Assembly (NCBI GenBank): GCA_964385045.1
Contig: CAYLNM010000005.1
Coordinates: 1 to 64,000, forward strand
Direction of reading: 5' to 3'
Source of the DNA: CAYLNM01 sp964385045
Lineage (GTDB): Bacteria; Planctomycetota; Phycisphaerae; Phycisphaerales; SM1A02
Length of the DNA: 64,000 bases
Position 1 is the first letter of the stretch. Each line of letters starts with the position of its first letter. The notes under the pieces are model-generated. The model ran no database searches, had not been told where the DNA came from, and was given only the letters and a program-made list of their open reading frames with translations. Both the position numbers and the translations under genes were made by a program. Below are positions 35,568 to 44,807 of this stretch, piece by piece.

Positions 35568-38228
35568 TCAGTCCTCGTCGTCCGTGTCGAAGACGGTGCC
35601 CTCGCGGGCCTCGTCGTCCTCCATCTGCTTCATGCGCTGCCAGTCCTCGAGCGTGATGAGGATCTCGCGGGCGACCGAGCCCTTGTGGTCGCCGACGATG
35701 CCGGCGAGGGCCATCTGGTCCACCAGCCGGCTCGCCCGGCCGTAGCCGATCGCCAGCCGCCGCTGCAGCAGCGACACCGAGCCGCGGCCGCTCTCGATCA
35801 TCACCTCGACCGCCCGGTCGAACATCGGATCGCGCTCGGACTCGTCGAGCCCGCCCTCGCCCTCGTCCTCGGCCTTGCTCGCCCGCAGGGCGATGAGGCT
35901 GCGCTCGAAGCTCGGCTGGGCCACGTTCTTGAGGAACCGCGTGACCTTACGGATCTCGGTGTCCTCGACCAGCGTGCCCTGGGCCCGCGAGATCTCGGGG
36001 CTGGAGGGCGTGATCATCATCATGTCGCCCTGGCCGAGGAGCAGCTCGGCGCCCTTCTGGTCGAGGACGATCCGCGAGTCCATGCCGCTGGCCACCTTGA
36101 AGGACAGCCGGCAGGGCATGTTCGCCTTGATGAGGCCGGTGACGACGTTGGCCTGCGGGCGCTGGGTCGCGAGCACGAGGTGGATGCCCACGGCGCGGGC
36201 CTTCTGGGCGATGCGGACGATCGAGTGCTCGACCTCCTTGTGGGTCATCATCAGGTCGGCGAGCTCGTCGATCACGAACACCATGTAGTGGAGCCGCTTC
36301 GGGATCCGGGCCCGTTCCTCGTCCGTGGTCGCCTCGAAGGCGTCGTAGAGATCCTCCTCGGTGAGCTCGTTGTACGCCTTGATGTTCTGGACGCGGGCCT
36401 CCTTGAGGAGCTCGTACCGCTCCTCCATCCGGTCCACCGCCCATTCGAGGATCGCCGCCGCCCGGCCGGCCTCGGTGACCACCGGGCACATCAGGTGCGG
36501 GCAGTCCTGGAACTGGCTCAGCTCGACCATCTTGGGGTCCACGAGCACGAGCTTGAGCTCGTCGGGCCGCTTGGTGTAGAGCCACGACATCAGGATCGTG
36601 TTCATGCACACCGACTTGCCCGAGCCGGTGGTGCCGGCGATGAGCATGTGCGGCATCTTGGTCAGGTCGGCCACCAGCGGCTCGCCCGAGGCGTCCTTGC
36701 CCAGGAACATCGGCAGCACCATGCCCTCGGCCTGGCCGCCGGACATGAGCTCCTTGAGGCGCACCTTCTCCCGCTTCTGGTTCGGGACCTCGATGCCGAT
36801 CGCGGTCTTGCCGACCATGTTCGGCACGATGCGGATGTTCTGGGCCGCGAGCGAACGGGCGATGTCGGTCGCGACGGCGCTGACCTTCGACACCTTGGTG
36901 CCGGCGGCGAGCTGCACGGAGTAGAGCGTGACCGCGGGGCCCGAGTCGATGCCCACGACCTCGCCGTCGATGCCGTAGGTGTGCAGGGCCCGCTCGAGCT
37001 GCTCGGCCTGGCGGCGCACGAGCTGCTCCTGCTCGTCGGAGAAGTTGCCCTCGGCGTCCTTGAGCAGGTCCAGGGTCGGGAACTTGTAGCCCGAGTAGTC
37101 CTCGGTCCGCGGGATGTCGGCGTCCTTCGGCTTCGCCTTGGTCACGCCCGCCATCCGCACCGGCAGCTTCGCGATCTTCTGGCGGAGCTCCTCGTCGGTC
37201 AGTCCGGCCTCGTCCTCGTCCTCCGGGCCGGCGTCGGCCGCGGGCTCGAGCGCCTCGTCGGCGTCCGCCTCCACCTCGTCCTCGTCCTCGGCCTCGGGAT
37301 CCTCCTCCCACTCCTCGTCGACGTACTCCCACTCCTCGTCGTCGCCGAGCTCCTCGTCCTCGTCCGCGGCCTCGGCGTCGGGATCGTCCTCCCAGGCCTC
37401 CTCGTCCTCGTCCCATGCCTCCTCGTCGTCCACCGCGGGGTCGCCGGCCGCGGCCTCCTCGTCGAGGTTGGACACCGGACGCCCGGAGCGTCCGCGGGCC
37501 GAGCCGCGCGCGGCCCGCCCTCCGCGTCCCCCGCGCCCCGTGGCCCGGCCCGACCCCCCGGCCACCGCGACCGCCGCCCGCGGCCGTTGGACCATCCGCT
37601 GCACGAGCAGCGCGATGCCCGCCGGCAGGTGGCGGAGGTGCTCGCCGGCCGACACGATCGCCCGCCAGAGTCCCATGACCAGCACGTCCACGGCCACGAT
37701 CGCCCCGATCACCAGCGACGTGAGCACGACGAGCGTCGAGCCGACGAGGCTGAAGCGCGGCTGCAATTCCGCCGCGAGGGCGGTGGCGGCGAGCCCGGCG
37801 GGGGCGCCGGTCAGGGGTCCGAGGCCCGGCCAGTGCAGGGCGTGCAGCGACGAGACCGACAGGGCGACCAGGAGCAGCCCGATGCATCGGAGCAGGGGAT
37901 GCCCCACGGGACGCCGGACCGCGGTCACGGCGAGGAAGCCCGCCACCCCGACCAGGAGCACCCAGACGCCGACGCCGATGACCCGGTGGAGCTCGTACGC
38001 GACGACCGCGCCGACCCGGCCGCAGAGGTTGCTCACCGGTTCGGCGTGCACCGCGACGACGTGGGATGGAGGGTCCGCCGGGTCGAAGCTGGCGACCGAG
38101 AGGACGACGAAGACCCAGGCGGCGAACAGGGCGATCCACCCCGCGCGGCGCAGGTCCGGGGCCGGGTGGTCGGAGTCCGCGGTCCGTACGGATCCCGCCC
38201 GGCGAGAAGCAGCAGCAGTCCGTGCCAT
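35568..38228 (-). CDS. ftsK: DNA translocase FtsK/SpoIIIE
   Basis: FtsK pumps chromosomal DNA through the closing septum and aids dimer resolution. At 886 aa it has four to five N-terminal helices, then an acidic Asp/Glu linker around 255-370 (EEAWDEDEEAWEDDPDAEAA). The alpha/beta motor follows, with Walker A GTTGSGKSVCMNT near 525-537, Walker B VFVIDELADLM, and LATQRPQANVVTGLIK. The gamma winged helix at the C-terminus (GSVSLLQRRLAIGYGRASRL) recognises KOPS. The sequence is collinear with standard FtsK. GGGGAG precedes the ATG. A Xer recombinase at 55.2 kb may be its partner. Confidence 0.95.
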   Translation of the reverse strand: MARTAAASRRAGSVRTADSDHPAPDLRRAGWIALFAAWVFVVLSVASFDPADPPSHVVAVHAEPVSNLCGRVGAVVAYELHRVIGVGVWVLLVGVAGFLAVTAVRRPVGHPLLRCIGLLLVALSVSSLHALHWPGLGPLTGAPAGLAATALAAELQPRFSLVGSTLVVLTSLVIGAIVAVDVLVMGLWRAIVSAGEHLRHLPAGIALLVQRMVQRPRAAVAVAGGSGRATGRGGRGGRAARGSARGRSGRPVSNLDEEAAAGDPAVDDEEAWDEDEEAWEDDPDAEAADEDEELGDDEEWEYVDEEWEEDPEAEDEDEVEADADEALEPAADAGPEDEDEAGLTDEELRQKIAKLPVRMAGVTKAKPKDADIPRTEDYSGYKFPTLDLLKDAEGNFSDEQEQLVRRQAEQLERALHTYGIDGEVVGIDSGPAVTLYSVQLAAGTKVSKVSAVATDIARSLAAQNIRIVPNMVGKTAIGIEVPNQKREKVRLKELMSGGQAEGMVLPMFLGKDASGEPLVADLTKMPHMLIAGTTGSGKSVCMNTILMSWLYTKRPDELKLVLVDPKMVELSQFQDCPHLMCPVVTEAGRAAAILEWAVDRMEERYELLKEARVQNIKAYNELTEEDLYDAFEATTDEERARIPKRLHYMVFVIDELADLMMTHKEVEHSIVRIAQKARAVGIHLVLATQRPQANVVTGLIKANMPCRLSFKVASGMDSRIVLDQKGAELLLGQGDMMMITPSSPEISRAQGTLVEDTEIRKVTRFLKNVAQPSFERSLIALRASKAEDEGEGGLDESERDPMFDRAVEVMIESGRGSVSLLQRRLAIGYGRASRLVDQMALAGIVGDHKGSVAREILITLEDWQRMKQMEDDEAREGTVFDTDDED

Positions 38229-38343
38229 GGCTCCCCGATCGTGGGCTGTGTGTCGATGCGCGTGCAGGCTATCGTCATCCCGCCGCCGCGCGGGGGCAAG
38301 TGGCGAAACCGCCCGTGTTTCGAGGATCGGTCGCGGGCGCTGC

Positions 38344-38349
38344 TATCCT
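38344..38349 (+). promoter_or_regulatory. -10 hexamer TATCCT of yggS
   Basis: TATCCT ends seven bases before the yggS ATG with no Shine-Dalgarno between. It fits the leaderless group. Confidence 0.45.
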
Positions 38350-38355
38350 CCATTC

Positions 38356-39171
38356 ATGGCACCGGCACCGTCCGACACTGCTGCCGCGCGAGCGGGCGAC
38401 TCCGTCGCCGACCGCTACGCCGAGGTCCGTCGGCGGATCGACGCCGCCCTGGCCCGATCCGGCCGGGCGGGCGATCCGGTCATCCTCGTCGCGGTGACGA
38501 AGTACGCGACGATCGACCAGATCCGCGAGCTGCTCCGCCTCGGCCACGCCGACCTCGGCGAGAACCGCGTGCAGGTGCTCGAGCAGCACGCGGCGCAGGC
38601 CGAGGAGTACCTCTCGCGGGTGCGTCAGCTGCCCTCGGCGGCGGGCGGCGAGGTGCCGGACCGCGTCCGCTGGCACATGATCGGCCACCTGCAGCGGAAC
38701 AAGGTCCGCAAGGTCCTCGACCGCGTCCGTCTCGTCCACTCGGTGGACTCGTTACGCCTCGCCGAGGAGATCCAGTCGGCCGCCGCCACCCGCGGCGACG
38801 AGCCGGTCGAGGTCTTGGTGCAGGTCAACGTGGCCGGCGAGGCCCAGAAGTACGGCGTCGCCCCGCCCGCGGTGCGTCACCTGATCGACCAGATCGACAC
38901 GATGTTCCACGTGCGGGTCCGGGGCCTGATGTGCATGGCTCCGTACTCGGACGACCCGGAGACGTCGCGGCCGGTGTTCGAGCGGTGCCGCGAGATGTTC
39001 GAGGACATCCGCGTCGGTCGCGAGGGGTTCGACCTGCTGTCGATGGGGATGTCGGGCGACTTCGAGGTCGGCGTCGAGTGCGGCTCGAACCTCGTGCGGG
39101 TGGGCTCGGCGATCTTCGGCGAGCGGACGCCGAACGGCTCGAACGGCTCGAACGGCGACGACGACGGCTGA
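38356..39171 (+). CDS. yggS: YggS-family pyridoxal phosphate homeostasis protein
   Basis: A 271-aa PLP-binding alanine-racemase-fold protein that buffers PLP and affects amino-acid pools. VILVAVTKYATIDQIRELL carries the PLP Lys (in VTK). GHADLGENRVQVLEQ, RWHMIGHLQRNKVRKVL, HSVDSLRLAEEI, VLVQVNVAGEAQKYG and LSMGMSGDFEVGVECGSN, followed by VRVGSAIFGERT, are the conserved blocks. The S-M-G-M-S-D motif is present as SMGMSGDF. The tail has NGSNGSNGDDDG. Transcription is divergent from ftsK, 127 bases apart. Confidence 0.95.
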   Translation: MAPAPSDTAAARAGDSVADRYAEVRRRIDAALARSGRAGDPVILVAVTKYATIDQIRELLRLGHADLGENRVQVLEQHAAQAEEYLSRVRQLPSAAGGEVPDRVRWHMIGHLQRNKVRKVLDRVRLVHSVDSLRLAEEIQSAAATRGDEPVEVLVQVNVAGEAQKYGVAPPAVRHLIDQIDTMFHVRVRGLMCMAPYSDDPETSRPVFERCREMFEDIRVGREGFDLLSMGMSGDFEVGVECGSNLVRVGSAIFGERTPNGSNGSNGDDDG

Positions 39172-39213
39172 TCGCGGCCGACCGGCGGGACGTCCGCCGC
39201 CCCGGGGATCGGC

Positions 39214-40104
39214 TCAGTCGTGGTGCTCGTCGTGGTGCTCGGCCCCGGGGAGCCCGAGCGACAGCTTGTAGGCGAGCTGCTCGAGGGCCACCGTGAGATC
39301 CACGCTCACCACCGACACCCCCTCGGGCACGTCCAGGCGGACGGGCGCGAAGTTCAGGATCCCGCGGATCCCGGTGTCCGCGAGCACGCGGGCGACATCG
39401 TCGGCGGCGTCGCCCGGGACCGCGAGCATGGCGACCTGGATCTCGTGCTCGGCGATCGTGGCCGGGAGCTCCACCATGGGCCGCACCACGAGGTCCCCCA
39501 CCGGCTGCCCCACCACGTCGGGGCTCGTGTCGAAGACCGCGACCACGCGGAAGCCCTTCGGACCAAGCCGTGCGTAGGACGTGACCGCACGCCCGAGGTT
39601 GCCGGCTCCCACGACCGCGGTCGGCCAGGTGCGATCGGTGCCGAGGATCTGCCGCAGGGCGTCGACGAGCTCGGCGTGGCGGTACCCGATGCCGGGCTGG
39701 CCGAACTGGCCGAAGTACGCCAGGTCCTTGCGAACCTGGGCGTCGGTGAGGCCGAGGGACGAGGCGAGCTGCCGCGAGCTGACGGTCGGACCGTCGATGG
39801 AGCCCTCGAGCTCGCGGAGGTAGAGACTCAGCCGCCGGACGGTCGGTCGGGGAATGTTCTCCCGCCGGACCTCGCGCCGCCCGGTCTCCTCGGTGGAGGC
39901 GGAGATGCGGGTGGAATCCGCGGGATGACGGGGCGGACGCGCCACGGTCCGGGCGGCGTCGGCCGCATGGGCGGGCTTGCCGCTGCCGTCCGACGCCGCG
40001 GGCCCCGGGACCGCGGGACCCGGCTCGGGCTCCCCGTTGGCCCCCGCCGCCGGCGTGAGCCCGGCCGGCGACGGCTCGGTCGGATCGGGCGTGGCGTCGG
40101 GCAT
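39214..40104 (-). CDS. rex: Redox-sensing transcriptional repressor Rex
   Basis: Rex represses fermentation and respiratory genes and releases DNA when NADH rises. It is longer than usual (296 versus about 210 aa) because of an 80-residue Pro/Ala-rich N-terminal extension. The winged helix lies around 87-140 (SSRQLASSLGLTDAQVRKDL, then YFGQFGQPGIGY, the signature loop). The Rossmann domain follows with TAVVGAGNLGRAV, FRVVAVFDTSPDVVGQPVGD and ILNFAPVRLDVPEGV. C-terminal VDLTVALEQLAYKLSL is the swapped helix. It is divergent from metF with 88 bases between. I do not see a clear Rex operator there. Confidence 0.93.
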   Translation of the reverse strand: MPDATPDPTEPSPAGLTPAAGANGEPEPGPAVPGPAASDGSGKPAHAADAARTVARPPRHPADSTRISASTEETGRREVRRENIPRPTVRRLSLYLRELEGSIDGPTVSSRQLASSLGLTDAQVRKDLAYFGQFGQPGIGYRHAELVDALRQILGTDRTWPTAVVGAGNLGRAVTSYARLGPKGFRVVAVFDTSPDVVGQPVGDLVVRPMVELPATIAEHEIQVAMLAVPGDAADDVARVLADTGIRGILNFAPVRLDVPEGVSVVSVDLTVALEQLAYKLSLGLPGAEHHDEHHD

Positions 40105-40177
40105 CGGGGGGTCCGTCAGGAGGTCGGCGACGTCGAATCGAGTCGTCCGCCGTCTCGGGAGTCGGATCGCAAGCCCC

Positions 40178-40183
40178 TATAGT
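40178..40183 (+). promoter_or_regulatory. -10 hexamer TATAGT of metF
   Basis: TATAGT ends nine bases before the ATG. It is one of the best -10 matches in the window, with no Shine-Dalgarno after it. Confidence 0.5.
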
Positions 40184-40191
40184 AGGTCGCC

Positions 40192-41106
40192 ATGCACATT
40201 CGTGACGTCTTTCTGAAGGCCCCCACCACCTTCAGCTTCGAGTTCTTCCCGCCCAAGTCCGAGGACGCCTGGGACCGCCTGTTCGGGCGGATCGCCGAGT
40301 TCGAGGCTCTCGCCCCGAGCTTCGTGTCCGTGACCTACGGAGCCGGCGGCTCCACCCGCGAGCGGACCCACGAGCTGGTCGCCCGGCTGGGCCGGGAGAC
40401 GAGCCTCGACCCGATCCCGCACCTGACGTGCGTCGGCCACTCGGAGTCCGAGATCGCCCGGATCCTGGAGCGATACGCCGAGGCGGGGGTGAGCAACATC
40501 CTCGCCCTGCACGGCGATCCGCCGAAGGACGCGGGGCCGGACTTCCCCGAGGGAGCGTTCTCGTACGCCTCCGATCTCGTGGCCTTCATCCGCCGCTTCA
40601 ACGAGCGGGGGCGGCACGGGTCGGACCCCCGCGGCTTCGGCATCGGGGTGGCCGGCTTCCCCGAGGGGCATCCGGCGACGCCGAACCGTCTCGTCGAGAT
40701 GGATCACCTCAAGGCCAAGGTCGACGCGGGCGCGGACTACGTCTGCACGCAGCTCTTCTTCGACAACCACGAGTTCTACGACTGGCGCGACCGCTGTCGG
40801 CTCGCCGGCATCGACGTGCCGCTCATCGCGGGCATCATGCCGATCACGTCGATCAAGGGCCTGCACCGGATGGCCGAGCTCTCGGGCGGGACCCGGTTCC
40901 CGTCCCGGCTGCTGAAGAACCTGTACCAGCGGCAGGACGACCCGGAGGCGGTCGAGCGGATGGGCGTCCACTGGGCCACCGAGCAGTGCCGCGACCTGCT
41001 CGACCACGGCGTCGACGGCATCCACTTCTACACGCTCAACAAGTCCGACGCGACGAAGCAGATCTTCGAGACGCTCGGGGCCCCCGGCCTCGCGGTCGCG
41101 AGCTGA
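40192..41106 (+). CDS. metF: 5,10-methylenetetrahydrofolate reductase MetF
   Basis: MetF reduces methylene-THF to methyl-THF with FAD, supplying the methyl group for methionine. The 304-aa barrel has SFEFFPPKSEDAWDRL (catalytic Glu in FEFFPPK), VSVTYGAGGSTRERTHEL, LTCVGHSESEI, NILALHGDPP, FGIGVAGFPEGHP and CTQLFFDNHEFYDW, all canonical. C-terminal HFYTLNKSDATKQI closes the family. The start follows a TATAGT -10 by nine bases. The C-terminus is complete. Confidence 0.97.
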   Translation: MHIRDVFLKAPTTFSFEFFPPKSEDAWDRLFGRIAEFEALAPSFVSVTYGAGGSTRERTHELVARLGRETSLDPIPHLTCVGHSESEIARILERYAEAGVSNILALHGDPPKDAGPDFPEGAFSYASDLVAFIRRFNERGRHGSDPRGFGIGVAGFPEGHPATPNRLVEMDHLKAKVDAGADYVCTQLFFDNHEFYDWRDRCRLAGIDVPLIAGIMPITSIKGLHRMAELSGGTRFPSRLLKNLYQRQDDPEAVERMGVHWATEQCRDLLDHGVDGIHFYTLNKSDATKQIFETLGAPGLAVAS

Positions 41107-41517
41107 GCCGCCCCGGCCGCCCCGATCCGGAAGGGTGGCCCGGCGCGGCCGGTGGCCCCGGAGCCTCGGCCCTCGTCCGCCGCGGCGGATGCGAGCTCCT
41201 CGGGTCGCCGGACCACCGGTCGGCGGGCGCTCGGTGCCCGCCCCCGGGACGCCGGTCCTCGGCCCCCGGCCGCCGGACCTCGGGGCCCGGCCCCAGGACC
41301 CCGGTGTCCTCCAACACTTCGGACCTGGCCCCGACCCCGACCCTGGCCCCGGCCCCGGCCCCGGTCCGCGACCGGTTCGCGCCTCGAAAGGCGGGGCGGG
41401 AACCGGGCCCGCCGGGGCGACGAACAGGGGAGGCCGCATCCCGCCATCCCCGGCCCCGGCCCCGGCCCCGCGCCGGCCGGTTGCGGCCTCGGGAGCCCGC
41501 GACCTATGCTCGACGCC
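41107..41517. other. Non-coding stretch with CCCCGG simple repeats
   Basis: It holds no gene. CCCCGA/CCCCGG hexamer arrays lie at about 41329-41366 and 41449-41475. The only promoter-like element is TATGCT at its right edge. Confidence 0.6.
41505..41510 (+). promoter_or_regulatory. -10 hexamer TATGCT of the 85-aa membrane gene
   Basis: The hexamer ends eight bases before the ATG at 41518, again without a Shine-Dalgarno. Confidence 0.4.
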
Positions 41518-41775
41518 ATGCTGCGACCCTCGCTCCACCGCCTGTCTCGCGGTTTCCGCCGCCTCTCGCCGACCCTCCTCGTGGTCGTCGCGGTCCTGCC
41601 GCTGCTGCTCGTGGCGACCGCCGCCGGGCAGGACGCGAATCCCGTCGCGCCGCCGACGCCCCCCGACGTGCGGGCCGGATTCCCGGTCTGGGTCGCGTAC
41701 ATCGCCCTGATGGTGCTCACCGCGGCCGTGCTCGCGGTCGGGCTGCTGCCCGCCAAGCGCAGCCACCAGGACTGA
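41518..41775 (+). CDS. Small two-helix membrane protein
   Basis: An 85-aa protein that is not recognised. A basic N-terminus (LRPSLHRLSRGFRRLS) is followed by a hydrophobic segment (PTLLVVVAVLPLLLVATAAG) that may be a signal peptide or anchor. A short Pro-rich loop follows (NPVAPPTPPDV) and then a helix (WVAYIALMVLTAAVLAVGLL) with a KRS tail. The ATG at 41518 is taken over 41506 because the latter lies inside the -10 hexamer TATGCT. The two following genes encode small membrane proteins too, and the three may form an operon. Confidence 0.6.
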   Translation: MLRPSLHRLSRGFRRLSPTLLVVVAVLPLLLVATAAGQDANPVAPPTPPDVRAGFPVWVAYIALMVLTAAVLAVGLLPAKRSHQD

Positions 41776-41875
41776 CGCCCGGCGGCCACCGCCGGCCGCG
41801 TACCGAGCCCGAGGCCCGGGCCGAGACCGCCAGCCCGGCGGCGCCGGCTGCGCTCGCCCCGCCCAGGAGGCATCC

Positions 41876-42190
41876 ATGCCCATCCGTCCCCCAGCCCCGC
41901 GGCGACGGCTGCTGCTCGTGGCGCTGAACCTCGGGCTGCTTGGACTCCTCGCCGCGATCACCTGGTCGTCGTCGGCCGCCGCCCAGGCGGAGGCCCGGGC
42001 CCGTGGCCGCTACCTGGCGGTCAGCGGCGGCGTGCCGGGCACGGACGCCGACGTGATCTGGATCGTCGACACGGTCAACCAGGAGATGGTCGCCCTCACG
42101 TGGGACGCCGACCGCAAGCAGATCATCGGCGTGGGCTATCGCGATCTCGCCCTCGACACCGCGACCGCCCTGCGCGGCGGAGGTCGCTGA
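41876..42190 (+). CDS. Small exported protein, unknown
   Basis: A 104-aa protein with a strong CAGGAGG ribosome site. The N-terminus (RRRLLLVALNLGLLGLLAAI) then SSSAAAQAEARARG looks like an uncleaved anchor or a signal peptide. The domain that follows has beta-strand character: GRYLAVSGGVPGTDADVIWI and VDTVNQEMVALTWDADRK then IIGVGYRDL. A similar beta-turn-beta pattern is seen in the next gene, so these may be paralogues. The function is unknown. It ends just before the next start (42192). Confidence 0.65.
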   Translation: MPIRPPAPRRRLLLVALNLGLLGLLAAITWSSSAAAQAEARARGRYLAVSGGVPGTDADVIWIVDTVNQEMVALTWDADRKQIIGVGYRDLALDTATALRGGGR

Positions 42191-42191
42191 G

Positions 42192-42602
42192 ATGCTCGAG
42201 TCGACGAACGGAGACCGCCGGACCGGGGGGGACGCACCGGCCCGCCGCGCGACGCGGAGCGGTGCGACGACGGACGACCGCGCCCGTGGCGACGCGATCC
42301 TCTGGGCCGTCGCCGCCGGGCTCGCGGCCATCGTGATCCTGCAGGCCGGACGCGTCGACGACCCGTCTCCGCCGACGCCGGTGCCGACACCGGGCTCGGC
42401 CGTGTCGGGGGATGGGTTCAGCGTGGTCGCAGGCCGCTCGGGTCGCGGCGACGACGCCGATCCCGACGAGCTGGTCTGGGTGCTCGACTCCCGTTCCGGC
42501 GCGATCCTGGTGTACGAGGTCGAGGATCCGCGGCTCGGGTCCGTCGTCTTCCGACAGGGCGGCAGCCTCGACGCGCTGTTCCGCACGGCGACGCGGCCGT
42601 GA
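42192..42602 (+). CDS. Small single-pass membrane protein, unknown
   Basis: A 136-aa protein. A polar N-terminus of 35 residues precedes one helix (AILWAVAAGLAAIVILQAGR) and an extracytoplasmic domain with FSVVAGRSGRGDDADPDELV, WVLDSRSGAILVYEVEDPRL and GSVVFRQGGSLDALF. The WVLDSRSGAILVYEV strand pair resembles IWIVDTVNQEMVALTW of the preceding gene. The start codon lies two bases after the preceding stop, so translation is probably coupled. The role is unknown. Confidence 0.65.
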   Translation: MLESTNGDRRTGGDAPARRATRSGATTDDRARGDAILWAVAAGLAAIVILQAGRVDDPSPPTPVPTPGSAVSGDGFSVVAGRSGRGDDADPDELVWVLDSRSGAILVYEVEDPRLGSVVFRQGGSLDALFRTATRP

Positions 42603-42648
42603 GCCGGTCGGCCCGGCCGGGGGCGAGCCGCGGCGGGCACCCTGCCTC

Positions 42649-44730
42649 ATGACCGCGGCCGAAGGGCGACGACCGTCCGTGGACGACGAGTGGCTGCTGG
42701 CCGACGGCGCGGGCGGATTCGCCATGGGCCCGGCCGGGGGGCCGCCCTTCCGCCGCTACCACGCCTGGCTCGTCGCGGCGGCGGATCCGCCGCTTCGCCG
42801 CACCCTGCTCCTCCGCGGCGCCGCCGAGTGGTGGGAGCCGGTCGGGCCCGACGGGCGACGGATCGACCTCGCCCCGATGCGATTCGCGGCCGACGACGGT
42901 GTTGGCGGCGTCCGGCCCGGGCCGATCACGGGCCCGGCGGCGACCGACCTCGCGATCGGGGCGGACGGTCGCTCCGTCGCCTGGGCCACGGAGGCGGGCG
43001 GGCTCCGCAGCCACCGGCGCCTGGCGATCGGCGAGGGAGCGGTGAGCCTGACGTGGCGGATCGTCGTCACGGCGGTCCGGGGAGACGACACCGCGCCGGG
43101 GGCGGTCGGGGCCGACGGGCCCGCGGGCCACTGGTGCCTGCGCCCCTTCACGCCGCTGCGATCGTTCCACCACCTCGAGGCGGCCGGGGATCCGCCCCCG
43201 GAGGCGGAGCCACTGCCGGACGGCGTGCGGCTGCGCCGCGACGACGTGGTCGCCGAGCTCCGCGTCGCCGCCGCGGGCGGCGGCTACCGCGACGATCCAC
43301 AGTGGTGGCACCGATTCGCGCTGCCGCTCGAGCTCGACCGCGGGCAGGACTGGCTGACCGACGCCTGGAGCCCCGGCGTGGTCCGGGTGCCACTCGCGGC
43401 GGGCCGGCCGGTCGAGGTCCGGCTCTCGATGCGCCTGCTCGCCCCGTGGACGGCCGAGCCCGTCGCCCCGCCGGCGGCCGCGGAGGGACGGTCGGCCGCC
43501 GCCGCCCGGCCCGCCCGGCCTGCCGGGCCTGCCCGGCCCGCGTCCGCCGCCGCGCGTCTCGACACCGCCGCCGCGGCCTACGTCGTCCGGCGCGAGGACC
43601 GGCTCACGGTGATCGCCGGCTACCCGTGGTTCGCCGACTGGGGCCGCGACACGATGATCAGCCTGCCCGGACTGCTGCCTCCGGGCGAGCGGGACGCGGA
43701 CGCGGTGCGCGTGCTCGCGGCGATGGCCGCCCACCGGCGCGATGGCCTGCTGCCGAACTGCTTCCTCGACGACGCCGCAGCCAACGATCACGCCGCCGAC
43801 ACCGGTCCGTGGTTCCTCCGCACGCTCGCGACCTACGCCTCGGCGCCGGGCGGCGACGCGCGGATCGCGGATGCGGGGCTCCTCGAGGCGGCCGCCGACG
43901 TGGTCGAGGCGGTCGCTCGCGGCACGCGGCACGGCATCCGGCTCGACGGCGACGGCCTCGTGACCGCGGGCGAGCCGGGCGGTCCGGCGGTGACGTGGAT
44001 GGACGCGATGCGCGGGGGCCGCGTCTTCACGCCGCGGCACGGCAAGGCGGTCGAGATCAACGGACTGTGGATCGAGGGCCTGCAGGGTCTGGCCGCGATC
44101 GACGCCGATCGCACGCGGGCCGCCCGATTCCGCGACCTCGCCGCGCGGGCGGCGGACGGCTTCGCTGCGTTCGCCTGGCCCGAGCGGGGATGCCTCGCGG
44201 ACCGCATCGGGCGACGTGACGCGGGCGACGCCGCCGCCCCCGTCGACCGTCCCGTGCGCGAGCTGCGGCCCAATCAGCTCATCGCGGCGGCGTGCCCGTC
44301 GGTGCCGCTGGACCGCAGCGCCCGTGCCGGCGTGGTCGCGGCCTGCCGATCCGCCCTGCTGACGCCCTTCGGCCTGCGCACCCTCGAGCCGGACGACGCG
44401 GCGTACGTCGGCCGCTACGAGGGTGACCTGCTCGCCCGCGATGCGGCCTACCACCAGGGCACGGTCTGGCCGTGGCTGATCGGGCCCTTCGTCGATGCGT
44501 CCCTGCTCGCGGCCGACTCCGCCGACCCGGAGGCCCGGCGGGCGGCGGCCGGGCAGGCCCGGCGCGACCTCGAGCCGCTGCTGGCCACGCTCGAGACCGG
44601 GTGCCGCGGCCACCTCGCCGAGGTGTACGACGGCGACCCGCCCCACCGGCCCGACGGCTGCCCGGCGCAGGCCTGGAGCGTGGCCGAGGTGCGCCGGGCC
44701 CTGCGCCGGGTCGCGACGATCCTCGGCTGA
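42649..44730 (+). CDS. Glycogen debranching enzyme (GDE, GH133-like)
   Basis: This protein likely hydrolyses alpha-1,6 branches in glycogen or limit dextrin. It is 693 aa with an N-terminal GDE domain (DEWLLADGAGGFAMG, RRYHAWLVAAADPPLRRTLL, a classic SNGxGGFA-like start) and a Pro/Ala-rich linker near 285-305. The C-terminal alpha6/alpha6 barrel has AGYPWFADWGRDTMISLPGL, DGLLPNCFLDDAAANDHAAD and VEINGLWIEGLQGLAAI, then DAAYHQGTVWPWLIGPFVDA. These contain the acidic residues expected for GH133. The start at 42649 has no strong ribosome site. It could be cotranscribed with the two small genes. Confidence 0.88.
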   Translation: MTAAEGRRPSVDDEWLLADGAGGFAMGPAGGPPFRRYHAWLVAAADPPLRRTLLLRGAAEWWEPVGPDGRRIDLAPMRFAADDGVGGVRPGPITGPAATDLAIGADGRSVAWATEAGGLRSHRRLAIGEGAVSLTWRIVVTAVRGDDTAPGAVGADGPAGHWCLRPFTPLRSFHHLEAAGDPPPEAEPLPDGVRLRRDDVVAELRVAAAGGGYRDDPQWWHRFALPLELDRGQDWLTDAWSPGVVRVPLAAGRPVEVRLSMRLLAPWTAEPVAPPAAAEGRSAAAARPARPAGPARPASAAARLDTAAAAYVVRREDRLTVIAGYPWFADWGRDTMISLPGLLPPGERDADAVRVLAAMAAHRRDGLLPNCFLDDAAANDHAADTGPWFLRTLATYASAPGGDARIADAGLLEAAADVVEAVARGTRHGIRLDGDGLVTAGEPGGPAVTWMDAMRGGRVFTPRHGKAVEINGLWIEGLQGLAAIDADRTRAARFRDLAARAADGFAAFAWPERGCLADRIGRRDAGDAAAPVDRPVRELRPNQLIAAACPSVPLDRSARAGVVAACRSALLTPFGLRTLEPDDAAYVGRYEGDLLARDAAYHQGTVWPWLIGPFVDASLLAADSADPEARRAAAGQARRDLEPLLATLETGCRGHLAEVYDGDPPHRPDGCPAQAWSVAEVRRALRRVATILG

Positions 44731-44773
44731 CGGCCTCGCGGCGCGGGCGGCGGGCGGCACGGGGACGAGCCAC

Positions 44774-44807
44774 AAGAAAACGCACCCGCGACCACCGTGG
44801 TCACGGG
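44774..44807 (-). terminator. Intrinsic terminator of the coiled-coil gene
   Basis: On the minus strand 44797-44807 pairs with 44785-44795 (11 pairs, one GU). TGCG then TTTTCTTG follows. The stem lies about 80 bases past the stop of the gene at 44890-45855. Confidence 0.75.

Noticed and set aside
35164..35700. Plus-strand ORF starting MRRKNFGAAA
   Set aside because: Arg/Gly/Pro-rich, no ribosome site, and it runs into the antisense of ftsK.
40105..40191. Rex operator between rex and metF
   Set aside because: I could not find the TTGTGAA-n4-TTCACAA palindrome or a clear variant; only the TATAGT promoter element stands.
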